Shown here piece after piece: positions 30,525-41,549 of a stretch of DNA of 64,000 nt. Location: positions 20,502,412-20,566,411 of the forward strand of contig NC_045139.1 in assembly GCF_008831285.2 (NCBI RefSeq), given 5' to 3'. The translations under genes were made by a program, and so were the position numbers. Within the stretch, counting starts at the first letter, position 1; each line of letters starts with the position of its first letter. A model generated the notes under the pieces. The model ran no database searches and had not been told where the DNA came from. It was given only the letters and a program-made list of their open reading frames with translations. This DNA comes from Nymphaea colorata (Eukaryota; Streptophyta; Magnoliopsida; Nymphaeales; Nymphaeaceae).

Positions 30525-31428
30525 CAGCAGATCGACGGCACAATAGATGGGAGAGGAAAAAGGATGCCATAAATCGCCCGCTTCGATTGTCAGCAATTGG
30601 CCCCAAAATGGGTATCTAATGAAAGGGGATTTTGGGGGAAGGAAGGGAGCTGGAAGAAAAGGAAGAAAACCCTAAACCCTAACTTAAGATAGAGAAGAGG
30701 GAGCAGCTGCAGGGAGCCATTGACTAATCCTTTCAGACAAGGAGAGCCGGAGAGGATGAAGCCTCGCAAAGAGAGAGAGAGAGAGAGAGAGAGACAACAA
30801 AATCTCGAAGGAGATATGACTCGGGAGAAATGAGTCTCTCTCTTTCCTTCCCTTTTCTTTTTCTTTGTTATTGTTTTCGCCTTTCATCCCTCTTCCTTCC
30901 TTGCTTTAACAGAATGAGAAGACTAAGATGAGAAGAGGAAGAGGAGGCAGCAGCAGCGTGAGGCAGTGGCTTCGGAGGACGAAGATGAAAAGAGGAAGAC
31001 GAGGGGAGCCTGACGCGAAGAGCCCTAACGGGCAAACAAATAATTTCGGAGGCAAACAAATAATTTCGGAAACATTTTCCACCCCTCGCGGTGGAAACAT
31101 TTTTTTTTTGGAAAAATCTTTCTGGTTCAGCTTTAACGGTCTCAAATTTTGACATTTGATAAACCAAAAAAATTTTAAAATTTTGAATTCTTTTTTCCTA
31201 TACTAGTGTGAATTTCGGGCCCATCAAACCCTGAAGATTGCGCTATCTTTCGGAGTCTTTCGAATCACCAAGCGTTATGCGTCTCCGATCTCTTTCACAG
31301 TAAAGCCCAAATTATGACCCGACCCGACCCGACCCGACCAACGCACGGAGGGGGATGACCAAGGCCGGTAGAAAACAAGAAGCCTCGCAAAAGAGAAAAG
31401 AAGGTGAGCTTGAGGGTTTTGTCCGAAA
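30525..31428. promoter_or_regulatory. Divergent promoter region between CNOT10-like fragment and BRIP-like gene
   Basis: About 0.9 kb separates the two divergent start codons. On the CNOT10 side are a telo-box-like AAACCCTAAACCCTAAC (30667-30683) and a GA tract (30772-30794) that would lie in its 5' leader as a CT tract. On the BRIP side are GGGCCC near 31218, four or more GACCC units at 31317-31338 and a short leader to the ATG at 31429. The perfect 20-bp repeat GGCAAACAAATAATTTCGGA occurs at about 31030 and 31051. The short frames here on both strands are Arg/Ser-rich shadows without support. Confidence 0.5.
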
Positions 31429-34400
31429 ATGGAGGAGGCGAACGCCATGGCTCAGCACCAGATGATGCTGCAGCACCAGCAGCAGCAGCAGCTGATGCTC
31501 CTTCACCAGCAGTATCAGCAGCAACAACAACAACAGCAGCAGCATCATCAGCAGCAGCAGCAACAACAACAGCATCATCATCTGCAGCAGCAGCAGTCGG
31601 TCATCTCCAGGTTCCCGTCGAACATCGACGCCCATCTCCGGACCCCTGGCCTTCTTCGATCGCACCTCCAAGTCCAGCAACAGCAACAGCAACAGCAGCA
31701 ACAACAGCACCACCCCCAACACCAACAACAGCAGCAGCAGCACCAGCAGCACCAGCAGCACCAGCAGCATCACCAACAGCACCAGCAGCAGCAGCACCAC
31801 CCCCACCAACAACAATCTCCCCAACAGCAGCAGAAACCAAGCGCGGCCGTGCGTCAAGGTTCCCAGGCAGAGATGGAGATGGCGCAGCAGGATGCCTGGC
31901 GCGTCTGCCACCCGGACGTCAAGCGGCCTTTCTCCAACCTCGAAGACGCCTGTGAGAGGTTCTCCCCTCTTCTTCCTCTTTTGCTCTTTCTAGGGTTTTC
32001 CCCTGATCGCGGTCTATTTCGATTCTTTTACCGTTTAGGGCAGGAAGGTTTGGGGGCTTCTCTGAGATTTATTGCGGATTAGGGCTCCTCATAATTCTGA
32101 TCTCATCCCGATCGTTATCTTTTTTATTTGTTATATGGCATTCCTTGACTGGACATGGGGTTTTTTATGGTATGAGGGATCCAGCCTTCCTCGTGATTGT
32201 TATATGTTCTTAGAGTTTCACGAAAAATTCATCCCATTTTTTCTTAGATCTCATTGGTTTGGGTCCTATCCTCTCTTTTTATCATTGCATTACCTGCTGC
32301 TGAGATTGGATTCTGCTGCTTGTTTCTTCTCGTTTTCAATAATCTGGTGTTGGAACATATAAAGAATTAATTTTAAAAGGTAAAAAGTTTGAAATTAATG
32401 ATTCTTTCCATATGCAATCTGGAAGAACTGAAAATGATGTTGACAGGGATCAGCTAAGACTTTTTAGGGAAGGTTTAAGTATACAACCTAATTAACCCTA
32501 GACGATAGACTACTTTACCAAGTGAAGATGCCATCTCCTGGATAAAAAATGCTCGCACGTTTTAACTGAGCTCGATGGAGACCATCAAATAAGTAGTGCT
32601 CTAATCTACTTGTGGTGCCTTGTGTGCAATCTCTATGAATTTTTTTGTTCCTGTTTGCAGCTGGGACCATTTCCCCCAGGTGACTTGACCATACATATTC
32701 CACTTTGAGAGCAAAACATGGCTGTTGCTATCCTTCTCATCGATCCTTTTCTATACAATGTTGCAGAGGCATGCATTCATTTTTCGGAAACAGTGTTGTA
32801 CGTATCGTACGATACATACAATTATGATACAGTTACAATATGTTATGATACAGTTACAATACGTCAATTTTTACTGATTTTTTATCAGAATTTTTTTATC
32901 TTTTATATATATATATCTATTTTTAAAATACGATACAGTTACAAACTTACAATATGTTACGATATTTACGATACATCGTATCTTAAAGCCAGACCGATAC
33001 AGCTTACGATAAGCTTTTTACAACATTGCCTGAAAAGAATTGGATGACTAGTAGCACTTATAACGTCCACCAGACCTTCCCTTCCTTGGAATTCAGCATG
33101 AGTCTGTTACTGTCATGCCAGACCTTCCCTTCCTTGGAATTCACCATGAGTTTGTTACTGTCATGCTGGTGTTCAGTTTCTATACAGTGTTTTCTTGTTT
33201 GTGAGGTAATTGATCTTCTTCACTGTGAAGAGATGTGAGAGATAATAACTCAATTTAGCTTGTATCTGGATCTTGATAGTCTAGAAGCTCCATTTCCTAG
33301 CTGCTTGTTATGGTAGCTTTCAAAGAAAGGCTTGAGCTTCCATAGAACACGGCCTGATAAATATTTAACTTTCTTGGTGTTAGTAAAAGGAAGTTGCCAT
33401 AGTTTCACCATGTTTCTATGGCCCTTCTATTAACTTTGTCCACTGGAGCAGCTTGCCAATACTGCTTTCTGAAAATGTGATGGAATTTTGAACCACATAA
33501 ATAGCATTGCACAGCCTAAACACCACACTGCATTGTCAATACTCAATGTTATGCTTGGATTTCATTGTTTTCCAAGATTCCTGTTGAATTCTAGCAGACT
33601 ACAAATGTTAGACTTTTAGAAGTTTTTTCTAGCATGTCTGAAGTCTGCTTTATCAGCTGTGGTCCTAGCTGAGACAAGCCACTGTGTATATCCCAACAGG
33701 TGGGCAAACATGTACAGAATTGGTTGAAACTTGAAAGTGCTAACTTTGTATCATTGTCACAGAAAACATGTTTTATTCGAAAAAACACGTATAATATGCC
33801 AAAACACAGTAAGCCGTATAAAACGTGAAAAAAATGCGTCTTTTTAAAAAAAAAAAACGCCAGAAAAAAAATGTGAAAAAAACGCATATTATACGTGTTT
33901 TTTCTCTTTTTTTCATATTTTTATGATTTTTTTAATTTTTTTGTAATTTTCAGGATTTATTAAATGTTTTAATTTTTTTAAAAATCTGAGATTTTTTTCG
34001 AAATATTCTCGAGATATACAAGTTTGCCATATTATAACCGAAAAATTTCTCGTCGTATAATACCCGTACATGTTTTTTGTGACAATGCAGTTTGTATATT
34101 TTTCCCCTTTTCTGTTGTTTCAAAAGCACTTCCATTTCTTTATATACCTGGTATCTTATAAGCTAGTATCACTTACATGTGTGCCTTTGGTCTATGAACA
34201 AATTTTCAAGCTTTTCTTTTCTCAAGGTTGAAACAAATAAATAAATTTTGTAGATGGTGCATTGACTTGTGGAATAGTGCATTATTAGGTTTCAGAAAAT
34301 AACTCTTATAAATAGATGTCGTTTTTCATCATCTCTTGGTGAGCAGATCTGGTCACACCATTTATCCTTGTTATTCCTACATGACGGTAAAGGCACCTTC

Positions 34401-36671
34401 ATATTTTTATTTGCTAATTAACATTGAAATGCATGCTGTAACAAGATCTATCAGATCAAATCTGGGACTATCTTGTCACACATTATCAGTATCTCTTATT
34501 GCATCATTAAAGTTTAGAGACAAAAATAAAAGTTTAAAGTAACTGGTCCAAAATATTTATGATGCTAGTGTATCTGAAAAATAATAATAATTATATATAT
34601 TTTTCTTGGTGCTTTCTTCAATTTGGTTTGGTATGCTGTACATAGTTTCATGCTGCAATTGTGAGGCTACCACACTAATAAAAAGTCAAGGGCTTACTGT
34701 GATCCGTCATCAAACTACATGGATGTCGACATACACCAAGTGGGGAAGCCTGCCCTTTCATCTGCAGGCGCTAATCTTGGACTCAGACTCTTTGTCATCC
34801 AATAGAAAATTGAGCTTGTGATAAGCTGAGATGAACAACCTAAGTCCATTTATGTATTTAACAAAGCACACATTTTTTCATTGCTGACAATGGCAGAAAG
34901 TGGGCATAAATCATATTAACATACTGTGAACCACAAAAGGTCACACATTTTTTCATTGCTGACAATGGCAGAAAGTGGGCATAAGTCATATTAACATACT
35001 GTGAACCACAAAAGGTTTTAATCGGACAAGTACACAAGTTAGGTTGGTGTTATTTAGCACCTACTTCTGTCAGCTGGCTACACCTGTTTTCTGAGTTCGA
35101 ACAAGATTTTGTTAGCAAAAGGACACAAAGAGACAATTGTCTCACTGGTCTTTGTGATAATGGTGTGGGTTCTGCAGTGGTTGGAAATACGAAATAGGTC
35201 ACTTTTCATAGTGCATCGGCATCCTTATCTGCATATGACTTGGTTAAGAAATAGCTTAAAAGAAAAAATTTAAAAGCATCAGAAAAGTAGCTTAGCTTAT
35301 TTGCTTCCTGAGGTCATTCTGCGGATGCATACACGTTTAGAGATTTTCTCATTTTAAAATTTAAACTATTGTATTACTACTATATGATGCTTTATGATTG
35401 GATGCATGTCTGGGTCAGATTGTCGATGTGGTTATGTGCTTCTGAGCTCTTATGTGTATGTCTGCGTTAGGTCATCATGATCTGTTATGCTTTCAAGGAA
35501 AATGATTGTTCATCCAAGTTCACTTAAAGCTTAAATTTAATAGCAAAAACAGTAAACATAGTGTCGAGTATGCACTAAATGGATATTAGGAATTGGCTTT
35601 CAGAAAATGATTGTTAGTTCTAATTTCTAGTCTGTTAATTAGGGGTCACATAATTTTTCAATTTTCATGCCAGATAATATAGTTATGTAGTCTAAGCCTA
35701 ATCTATACCAAAGCTGTTGTTGCATGACTCCCATGAAGATTTTGGTGCTTAATGGGTGAATCGTGCTTTCAAACTCCCAGTGTATGATAAATGTTGAGAC
35801 ATTGTATCTCCACAATGAGGGGGGAAAAAGCAATTGAAACGAAAAGGAATTACAAATAATCTGTTATTAGTGGTTAATAAATGGTTTCCTTTTTTCCAAA
35901 CCATTGGTTTGATTGTTGTTCCAGTTCCCTCATGAAGCTGGAAATAGTTGAACACTAGAGCAATCTTTTAATCCAAGTGTCACACAGATTTTTGCACACT
36001 GTCCCCTGTTCTGCAGGCTATTGCCCTATCATGTTGTAGCAGATTATGAGGCTGAGGAGGATGACAAACTACTAGATGCTGATCCTACAGGTCAAATGAT
36101 GAGCCGTTTGCAGCAGTGGGACCACAATATTGCTGTCAAAATTGCTGAGTTTACTGCTACTTTTGAGAAACAAGTTCTTGCGTTCAACATCTTGACAAGG
36201 AAGAGAGCACAAGGTGAAATCCGGTTAGAGGAGAGGCTTATGATTGAGCAGGCTCTGCTGCAAGATGAGAAGCAGGCGTACATGGAAGTGAGAGCAGAGA
36301 TTGAGTCAAGAGAGAAGGCCGGTAGAGAAGCTGCAGAAGCAAAGTTACGTATGGCAATGGCACAAGCTGAGCAAGCACGTGCAGAGGCTCAAGCACGTGC
36401 TGAGATGATGGCACGTGGTGGAGCTACAAGCAGCGACCCTGTAAGGCTTGGTAGTAGTTCTCAAGGCAATGCTGAAGAGAACACTAATGAAATGCCAGGA
36501 CAAGAACCGGGAGTGAACATGGAAGAAATTCTTCATGGGTGGGGGAATGTACAGAGAGAAGAAGAAGAACCACCTGAAGATTTTCTCAACGATGATCATG
36601 AACAGAACAGTGAAAATGGTTTGCAGGAGGATTGGCGTGAAGTTGGTGAGCTTGATCTGAACACAAGGTGA
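31429..36671 (+). CDS. BRIP1/2: GLTSCR-domain protein, BRIP1/BRIP2-like SWI/SNF subunit (two exons)
   Basis: CDS is join(31429..31958, 36017..36671), 394 aa. Exon 1 ends TGTGAGAG|GTTCTC and exon 2 begins after TGTTCTGCAG. The join restores ACER-LLPYHVVADYEAEED in frame across a 4,058-bp intron. Residues about 9-136 are Gln/His-rich with long Q runs coded by mixed CAG/CAA. Residues about 157-275 form the GLTSCR-type domain (WRVCHPDVKRPFSNLEDACE, SRLQQWDHNIAVKIAEFTAT, NILTRKRAQGEIRLEERLMI), then an Ala/Glu/Arg-rich probable coiled coil (about 265-320) and an acidic tail ending GELDLNTR. In Arabidopsis BRIP1 and BRIP2, proteins with this domain, are stable subunits of the BRM-type SWI/SNF remodeller in the nucleus. 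The start is the first ATG of the open frame. No internal stop exists, so it is probably functional. Confidence 0.88.
32793..33027. mobile_element. Possible AT-rich MITE in BRIP-like intron
   Basis: A 235-bp patch dominated by GATACAGTTACAATA and TACGATAC words. Its ends are weakly inverted (GTGTTGTAC... on the left, ...TTACAACATTG on the right). No clear target duplication was found. It lies in the single intron of the BRIP-like gene. Confidence 0.35.
33073..33168 (+). repeat. 48-bp tandem duplication in BRIP-like intron
   Basis: Two adjacent 48-bp copies (33073-33120 and 33121-33168) start GACCTTCCCTTCCTTGGAAT and end CTGTCATGC. They differ at only a few positions. Recent local duplication within the intron; no coding role is evident. 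Confidence 0.9.
33752..34088. mobile_element. MITE (337 bp), possibly MULE-type, in BRIP-like intron
   Basis: Ends are inverted: CATTGTCACAGAAAACATGT at 33752 and ACATGTTTTTTGTGACAATG ending near 34087. Flanks ACTTTGTAT (33743-33751) and AGTTTGTAT (34089-34097) differ at one of nine bases, which would fit a 9-bp MULE-type target duplication. Inside, GAAAAAACACGTATAATATG near 33779 is perfectly mirrored near 33884-33904, making a second, nested hairpin. No coding capacity. It lies in the single intron of the BRIP-like gene. Confidence 0.65.
34867..35016 (+). repeat. 75-bp tandem duplication in BRIP-like intron
   Basis: Two adjacent 75-bp copies (34867-34941 and 34942-35016) beginning CACACATTTTTTCATTGCTG. 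They differ at a single base (GCATAAATC versus GCATAAGTC). The near identity points to a recent event. Confidence 0.93.
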
Positions 36672-39600
36672 TTTCTTATAAGATATTTCCGATTCTTTGA
36701 ACAGTATCTACGTGAAATCATCACTTCCTCATATTGATGGATCTTATCCATTTCTTTGCATATGCTTAATTGGAGCATGCAGAAAGTAAAAAAGAAATTG
36801 GACAAAGCAATGGACATGCCCAAATGGAGGTGCATCCTTGTTATGTTGATCTTCAGAAAGAGGGACTGGTGGCTGTTTAATTGCCACTGCAGAGGTCATC
36901 TAGAAGGGCATCGGGTGCACCAACTTTTGACAGATGGATGAAGAATAACAATTAACTTAGACAAGATTTTGATGGATCCCTCATATACATGGCATTCAGG
37001 CATTTACCCATTGTTCTTTTCATGTAAGTGCACTTCTTAGAGAATGATGCCTGATGCCTTGTCCCATGGGACTCCTATAATGGGAATCTTTCCTGGATGA
37101 TATCCTGTCAGATTTAGTATCTTAAAAGCTAGCATCTTGTTGTATTGTAATTCTAACTGATTTCAGGTGATACATATAATGTGGCTAATCATAAAGCTGG
37201 CAAGGCTGATTTTAGCTAAAAAGATTATCTGTTCCTTTTCTTATTTGTTGTTGTCTTGATGCTTCCTAAAGAATTAGTCTCATGCTTCTTGTTCTTTTGT
37301 TCTGCCTTGAAATTAAAAGAACTAAATCTGTACGTTTATATCTCCCTTTGAAAGTTATCCTGAACTTCAATATCGCTTTATTTTTTGTTCAGTTGGCAGG
37401 CCTACTTCTATGACCTTGTTTTATGGCTGATTCATGGACTTACATAAATTAACATCAAGAGGTGTGTGTTTTTGTATAACTAAGAAATAAAACCATGGTA
37501 TATACTCATGTTTAGCATTAATTGTTCTCGCATGATTATGCTAATACATGTAAAGAGTTAGTTTTCTGATTAATGTCTGGCATCAGAGTTTAGACTTATT
37601 CATGTAGAGGAACTTTGCCTCTGGTCCCTACTGGGAGTGCATTATTTGTGGGTGGAAAAATGGCATGCTTAGGTGCTGGAGTGTCTGAACTGCACTAAGA
37701 CCAAAGGAACTGCAATATGAGTTCTCCATTTCTGATCCACCATCCCCAATCCTAGATTGGATTAGTGGTTATGGACCCCTAACGCTTTATCATGTATAAT
37801 TAAGCACATGAAAATATGTAGACTTGCATATTTCATGCGTTACGTTTGTTTGATTAATTCATAATGTAACTATTTGTACAACAAAGTGTTAGCCTTGTCC
37901 TCGCACTTGGTTTTCTATTCTAAAGATTAGCATCTAGCGTGGGCATATCAAAGCCTTCTTGGACTTTACGTTCCTATGGTTTCTGTAGTTTATTTCTTTC
38001 TGAGTCCATTACAGTGAGAAAATTCCTGACTTCAGTTGGTTGTCCTCTGGACTAGTAAATTTGTGGTAAGTTGTGTATAGTTGATGCAAAGCTAGATGAC
38101 AGCCTTGAGATAAGAAGGAGGCTGTTGTCCTTGTGGTTAAAACTAAAAGCAAGAGATGCATGGAGTGAGCTCCTTTCTCCTGTTCGTTAGCCAATCAAGG
38201 AAGTTTCAGGTTATGCGCGTCAGATTCTTACCCTTTGAAGCGATTTTGCCATCCTTTTGGCAGGTGACACTATAAGAAAAGATTGGATATTTAATAAAAA
38301 CATCCATTCTGTGGTGTTTCATGTAGAATCGTTTTTTTTAGCATAGTTTTGTACTGACTAGTGACTTTAGCATGAGCATGTTCTCAATAAGTTCGGTTTT
38401 AAACTTAAAAGAGTTATGGATGCTCACAGAATTTATTGGTATTAATTTTCCCTTTCTTGAACATGCCGATTTCCTCGTTCCTTTAATTTGTACTTTCTCA
38501 GGTATGTAAAATGGTACGGTAACCGTGCTTTCAGCCATTACCTAACCTGTGAAATGTTCAGGTATGTGAAATGTTAGGGTTGATAGAATGTCTCAAACAT
38601 ACAATTGAGAAACTCTCTCGGTTATGTTACGGTGATAAAATGGTACGGTAATTGCACATTAACTTGTACAATAGCCAATGTTAATACAATAAACGATGTT
38701 ATACAATGATTTAACTTCCAATAGCAATGTGTCGAAGTGGCTACAATTGAGCATGGATGGCGAACTTGAGAATCAATCTTGGATCAAACTTGAGAATCAG
38801 ACCTAGATCGGTAAACGACTGGGTCGTGGTGACTTGGCCAGACCAGGTCGTAAATTTTAGTGTCTTTTTTTTTGTTGTAATATTATTGTGTAATTTACTG
38901 TCTCCCCGCCCAGCGTAGAGCTGTGTGATCTCGGTTATGATTTATCAGCAATCCTAACCATGAAAGAGGCCATGAATTTAAGAACACTTTCTTGTATTTA
39001 TGCCTATGCATAGATATCTCCTTCAACCACCAAATTCTCCATGTGCCTTTGGATATTTAGAAATTCATGGTAACAATATATTTCCAAATGGTTGGGCTAG
39101 TATCCCTTTCACGTCCATGATAAAAGTTTTATAAGAAACAAGCAAAAGATGGATAAGAACTTAAAAATCAAGACGAAGTTTTACGCCTTGAAGCAATTAA
39201 AGTCAAACTTGGGCCGAGTCATCAGTCCAACAAGTCAGCCAATTCTTGGCTGAGTCGTCCGGGTTTTGGTGCTGACTTGCTTGGGTCCTAACTTATGGCC
39301 TAGTGAGAACAAATCAACTCACAGAATTTGCCAACAATGCAATCACTATATTTGGGCGAAAAAACGATAGTTTGTGGACTCTCAAGCAACCTTGAAAGTG
39401 TCTAGAGCATGGGAAAGCTTAAGAAAAAGTTGGAAAATCATGGAGGATAAGGTTAAAGCTCAGTTGGAGATCGCAATCGACTGAAATTTCTAACTGACAA
39501 ATGTGTCCATGCAGTGCTGAGCAAGAGTTTTCAGGCTGAAGTCTACGGTGAAATCGTCAGGAATACGGGGGCGACATAAAGTGCAGCCGTTAACATAAAT

Positions 39601-40122
39601 TGCAGGCGTGGTTCCACAGGAATAATATGATTGAAGAATTAGACTCAGTTCCATCTGCGGTAAGCAGAATTAAAACCAAACCGCATCCTAGAAGCGACGA
39701 GATGAAAGGGTCACAATGACTGTCAAATCGTTGCAGGTGCACATTGATGCCCTATCTATGACAAGGGGTCTGAGATATGGTATCCCAATCCTGTCTATGA
39801 CAAGACGCCTTTAAAGATAGTGTAGATATTTTTTCTTTTTTGTTGGTGGGGAGGAGCGAGTAAGCTGGGATGTGTAACCATGGATTTGTTCTGCTGGGAT
39901 CAATTCTCCCACTTTGACAGGGCTCAACGTCCTCATTGGAGATGCAAAACAGACTTGGTTGTTACTCCTGGGGTTCCATGGCAACCAAATGATTTTGAGT
40001 GCCTTGGAAGAGGCACAAAACAGTGGAGAAGAACATCCTTACGCTTATATTACAAACGCCAAATAGAAAACCATATATAATAGTTTAACCAACCAAGGAC
40101 TAGTAAAGGGCTTCAGCGTTTT
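36672..40122. other. Spacer downstream of the BRIP-like gene
   Basis: The first few hundred bases must include the 3' UTR of the BRIP-like gene. No clear polyadenylation signal could be singled out among several AATAAA-like words. The rest is AT-rich intergenic DNA. The short frames show no domains. GGTATGTAAAATGGTACGGT and GGTATGTGAAATGTTAGGGT (38501-38580) and a further ATGGTACGGTAATTG (38638) hint at a small decayed repeat. Nothing else is supported. Confidence 0.5.
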
Positions 40123-40907
40123 CTATCTGCAACCGAGGGTGGAAGAGTAAACAAGGAAGAGGAAAGGGTCATCCCAAGCGTACTTGAAGCTAATGTTTGC
40201 ATTTAAAGGGATGGGCTTTCCGTCTCCCAGGAGGCAGTAAGTGGGGTCTGTGTCCGCCTTCCTGAGGATGGAAGGATCAACATCTTCAGCGGTGGAAAAT
40301 CCTGCACATGTCAGCAGGATGGATGATTGTGGACAATCACATGTGTTTGCTACGACCACCTGCCATTCTGGTTTCCCTGCAACCAAGAGTGGAGTTCTTT
40401 GCTGTGTGATTGATAGGCTTGTCTTATCACAGGCCCATGCTGAACCAAGAAACGAGAAAAAAATCAGATCTTACGAGAGACAGTGATATGTTAATCTAAT
40501 CCCTCTTAACTATGTTAATCAGTTTCGCAAATTACAGTTGCAGGTTAGCTGAATCTGATTTAACAGAAAAATACTGTTCGCTTATTACGACTCGTACATG
40601 ATGTATATTTTCATGTTTATTAAGTGTCAGCCTTTTGGGCGTGCTTATGTGGTGTTCGACAACTAAAAATCAGTTGCTTGCAATGACACGTTCGATAGTA
40701 AATGAGATCAAGAAAACATATACATGTTCGGATTATGCAGGCACACAGAGAGAGAGAGAGAGAGAGAGTTGCTTACATCTTTTAATGTATTTCTGTTTGC
40801 TGATCACTACGTGATGAAAGCAGCTGCTTCGATTGGTTAAAAAGATTGGTGTAACGACTTTTCTGGTTTGAGCGAAGACAATTTTTTTTTTTTTTTTGAA
40901 GGTTCTC

Positions 40908-40959
<52 letters not shown>

Positions 40960-41484
40960 AGTTGCTGATATCTGATTTTGCGGATGTACGCTTTTTAGCT
41001 AAGTACTGCGTGTACAATTAGCTGTTTTCATGATCGTGTTAGCAGTTGCTGACATCTGATTTTTCAGAGGTACGCTTTTTACCTAATTAGTGCGTGTACA
41101 GATTAGCTGTTTTTCATGATTCTGCAAGAAAATCAGTTGCTTGTGTTGGTTAAAAAAAAAAAAAAAAAAAAAGATTGGGTGAAAACATCTTTCTGTACAT
41201 GCTAACCTAGAAAACAAAGACAGACAGAGAGAGAGAGAGAGCAATCGTTGATACGTGATATGTGATTTTCTGATGTAGGTTTTCCAGCCAATTAGAGCGT
41301 GTACAGATTAGCTGTTTCATGATTATATTAGAAAAATCAACTGCTTGTGTTGGTAAAAAAGGATGGGATTAAAAGTTGTTCTTGATCATGCTAAAATAGA
41401 AAACAGAGAGAAAGAGAAAGAGAGATCACCAGTGATTAAGGAAAGGAATAAGCAAGCAAATCGACACTTCTGGGAAATGCCCAT
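40123..41484 (-). CDS. TPD1-like small secreted cysteine-rich protein, copy 1
   Basis: CDS is complement(join(40123..40439, 41430..41484)), 123 aa. Exon 1 codes a signal peptide (MGISQKCRFACLFLSLIT) and ends at ACTG|GTGATC. Exon 2 follows TTTCTTGGTTCAG and continues AWACDKTS, giving a likely cleavage after AWA. The mature part of about 102 aa has six cysteines in the TAPETUM DETERMINANT1 pattern: CDKT, NTCDC, LLTCAGFS, YCLLGDGKPI and a final C near the end, plus FKYAWDDPF. TPD1 itself is a secreted ligand of the EMS1/EXS receptor kinase in anthers. For this wider family the receptor is mostly unknown, so I infer only an apoplastic peptide-like role. Intron (990 bp) has GA-tract modules. The same phase-1 intron is in copy 2 at 55218-56307. 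Confidence 0.82.
40748..41390 (+). repeat. GA-tract-headed repeat modules in TPD1-like copy 1 intron
   Basis: GA tracts at 40748-40768, 40910-40958 and 41225-41241 each precede similar text: (C)AGTTGCTGATATCTGATTTT, GTACGCTTTTTAGCTAA, GCGTGTACAGATTAGCTGTT, TTCATGAT and CAGTTGCTTGTGTTGG. A further copy without the tract starts at 41041. That makes three clear units and a diverged one of about 80-190 bp. On the gene's strand the tracts read CT, the last of them close to the 5' splice site. Confidence 0.75.
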
Positions 41485-41542
41485 CTTGCTTTTCCCCGGC
41501 GGCGGCTGCTGCTCCTGCTGCTGCTGTCCTCATCCACCGAAT

Positions 41543-41549
41543 ATTTATA
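41543..41549 (-). promoter_or_regulatory. TATA box of TPD1-like copy 1
   Basis: On the minus strand TATAAAT (within GTATAAATATTCGG) lies about 60 bp before the ATG at 41484. A start of transcription about 30 bp downstream would leave a leader of about 30 nt. The position relative to a well-supported first exon is the main support. Confidence 0.6.

Noticed and set aside
30667-30683. Interstitial telomere
   Set aside because: Only about two CCCTAAA units are present; a telo-box in a promoter or leader is more likely.
31312-31911. Long Leu/Val-rich and Ala/Gly-rich frames antisense or frame-shifted to the polyQ exon
   Set aside because: CAG/CAA repeats stay open in several frames; only the sense frame joins in phase to the GLTSCR-type second exon.
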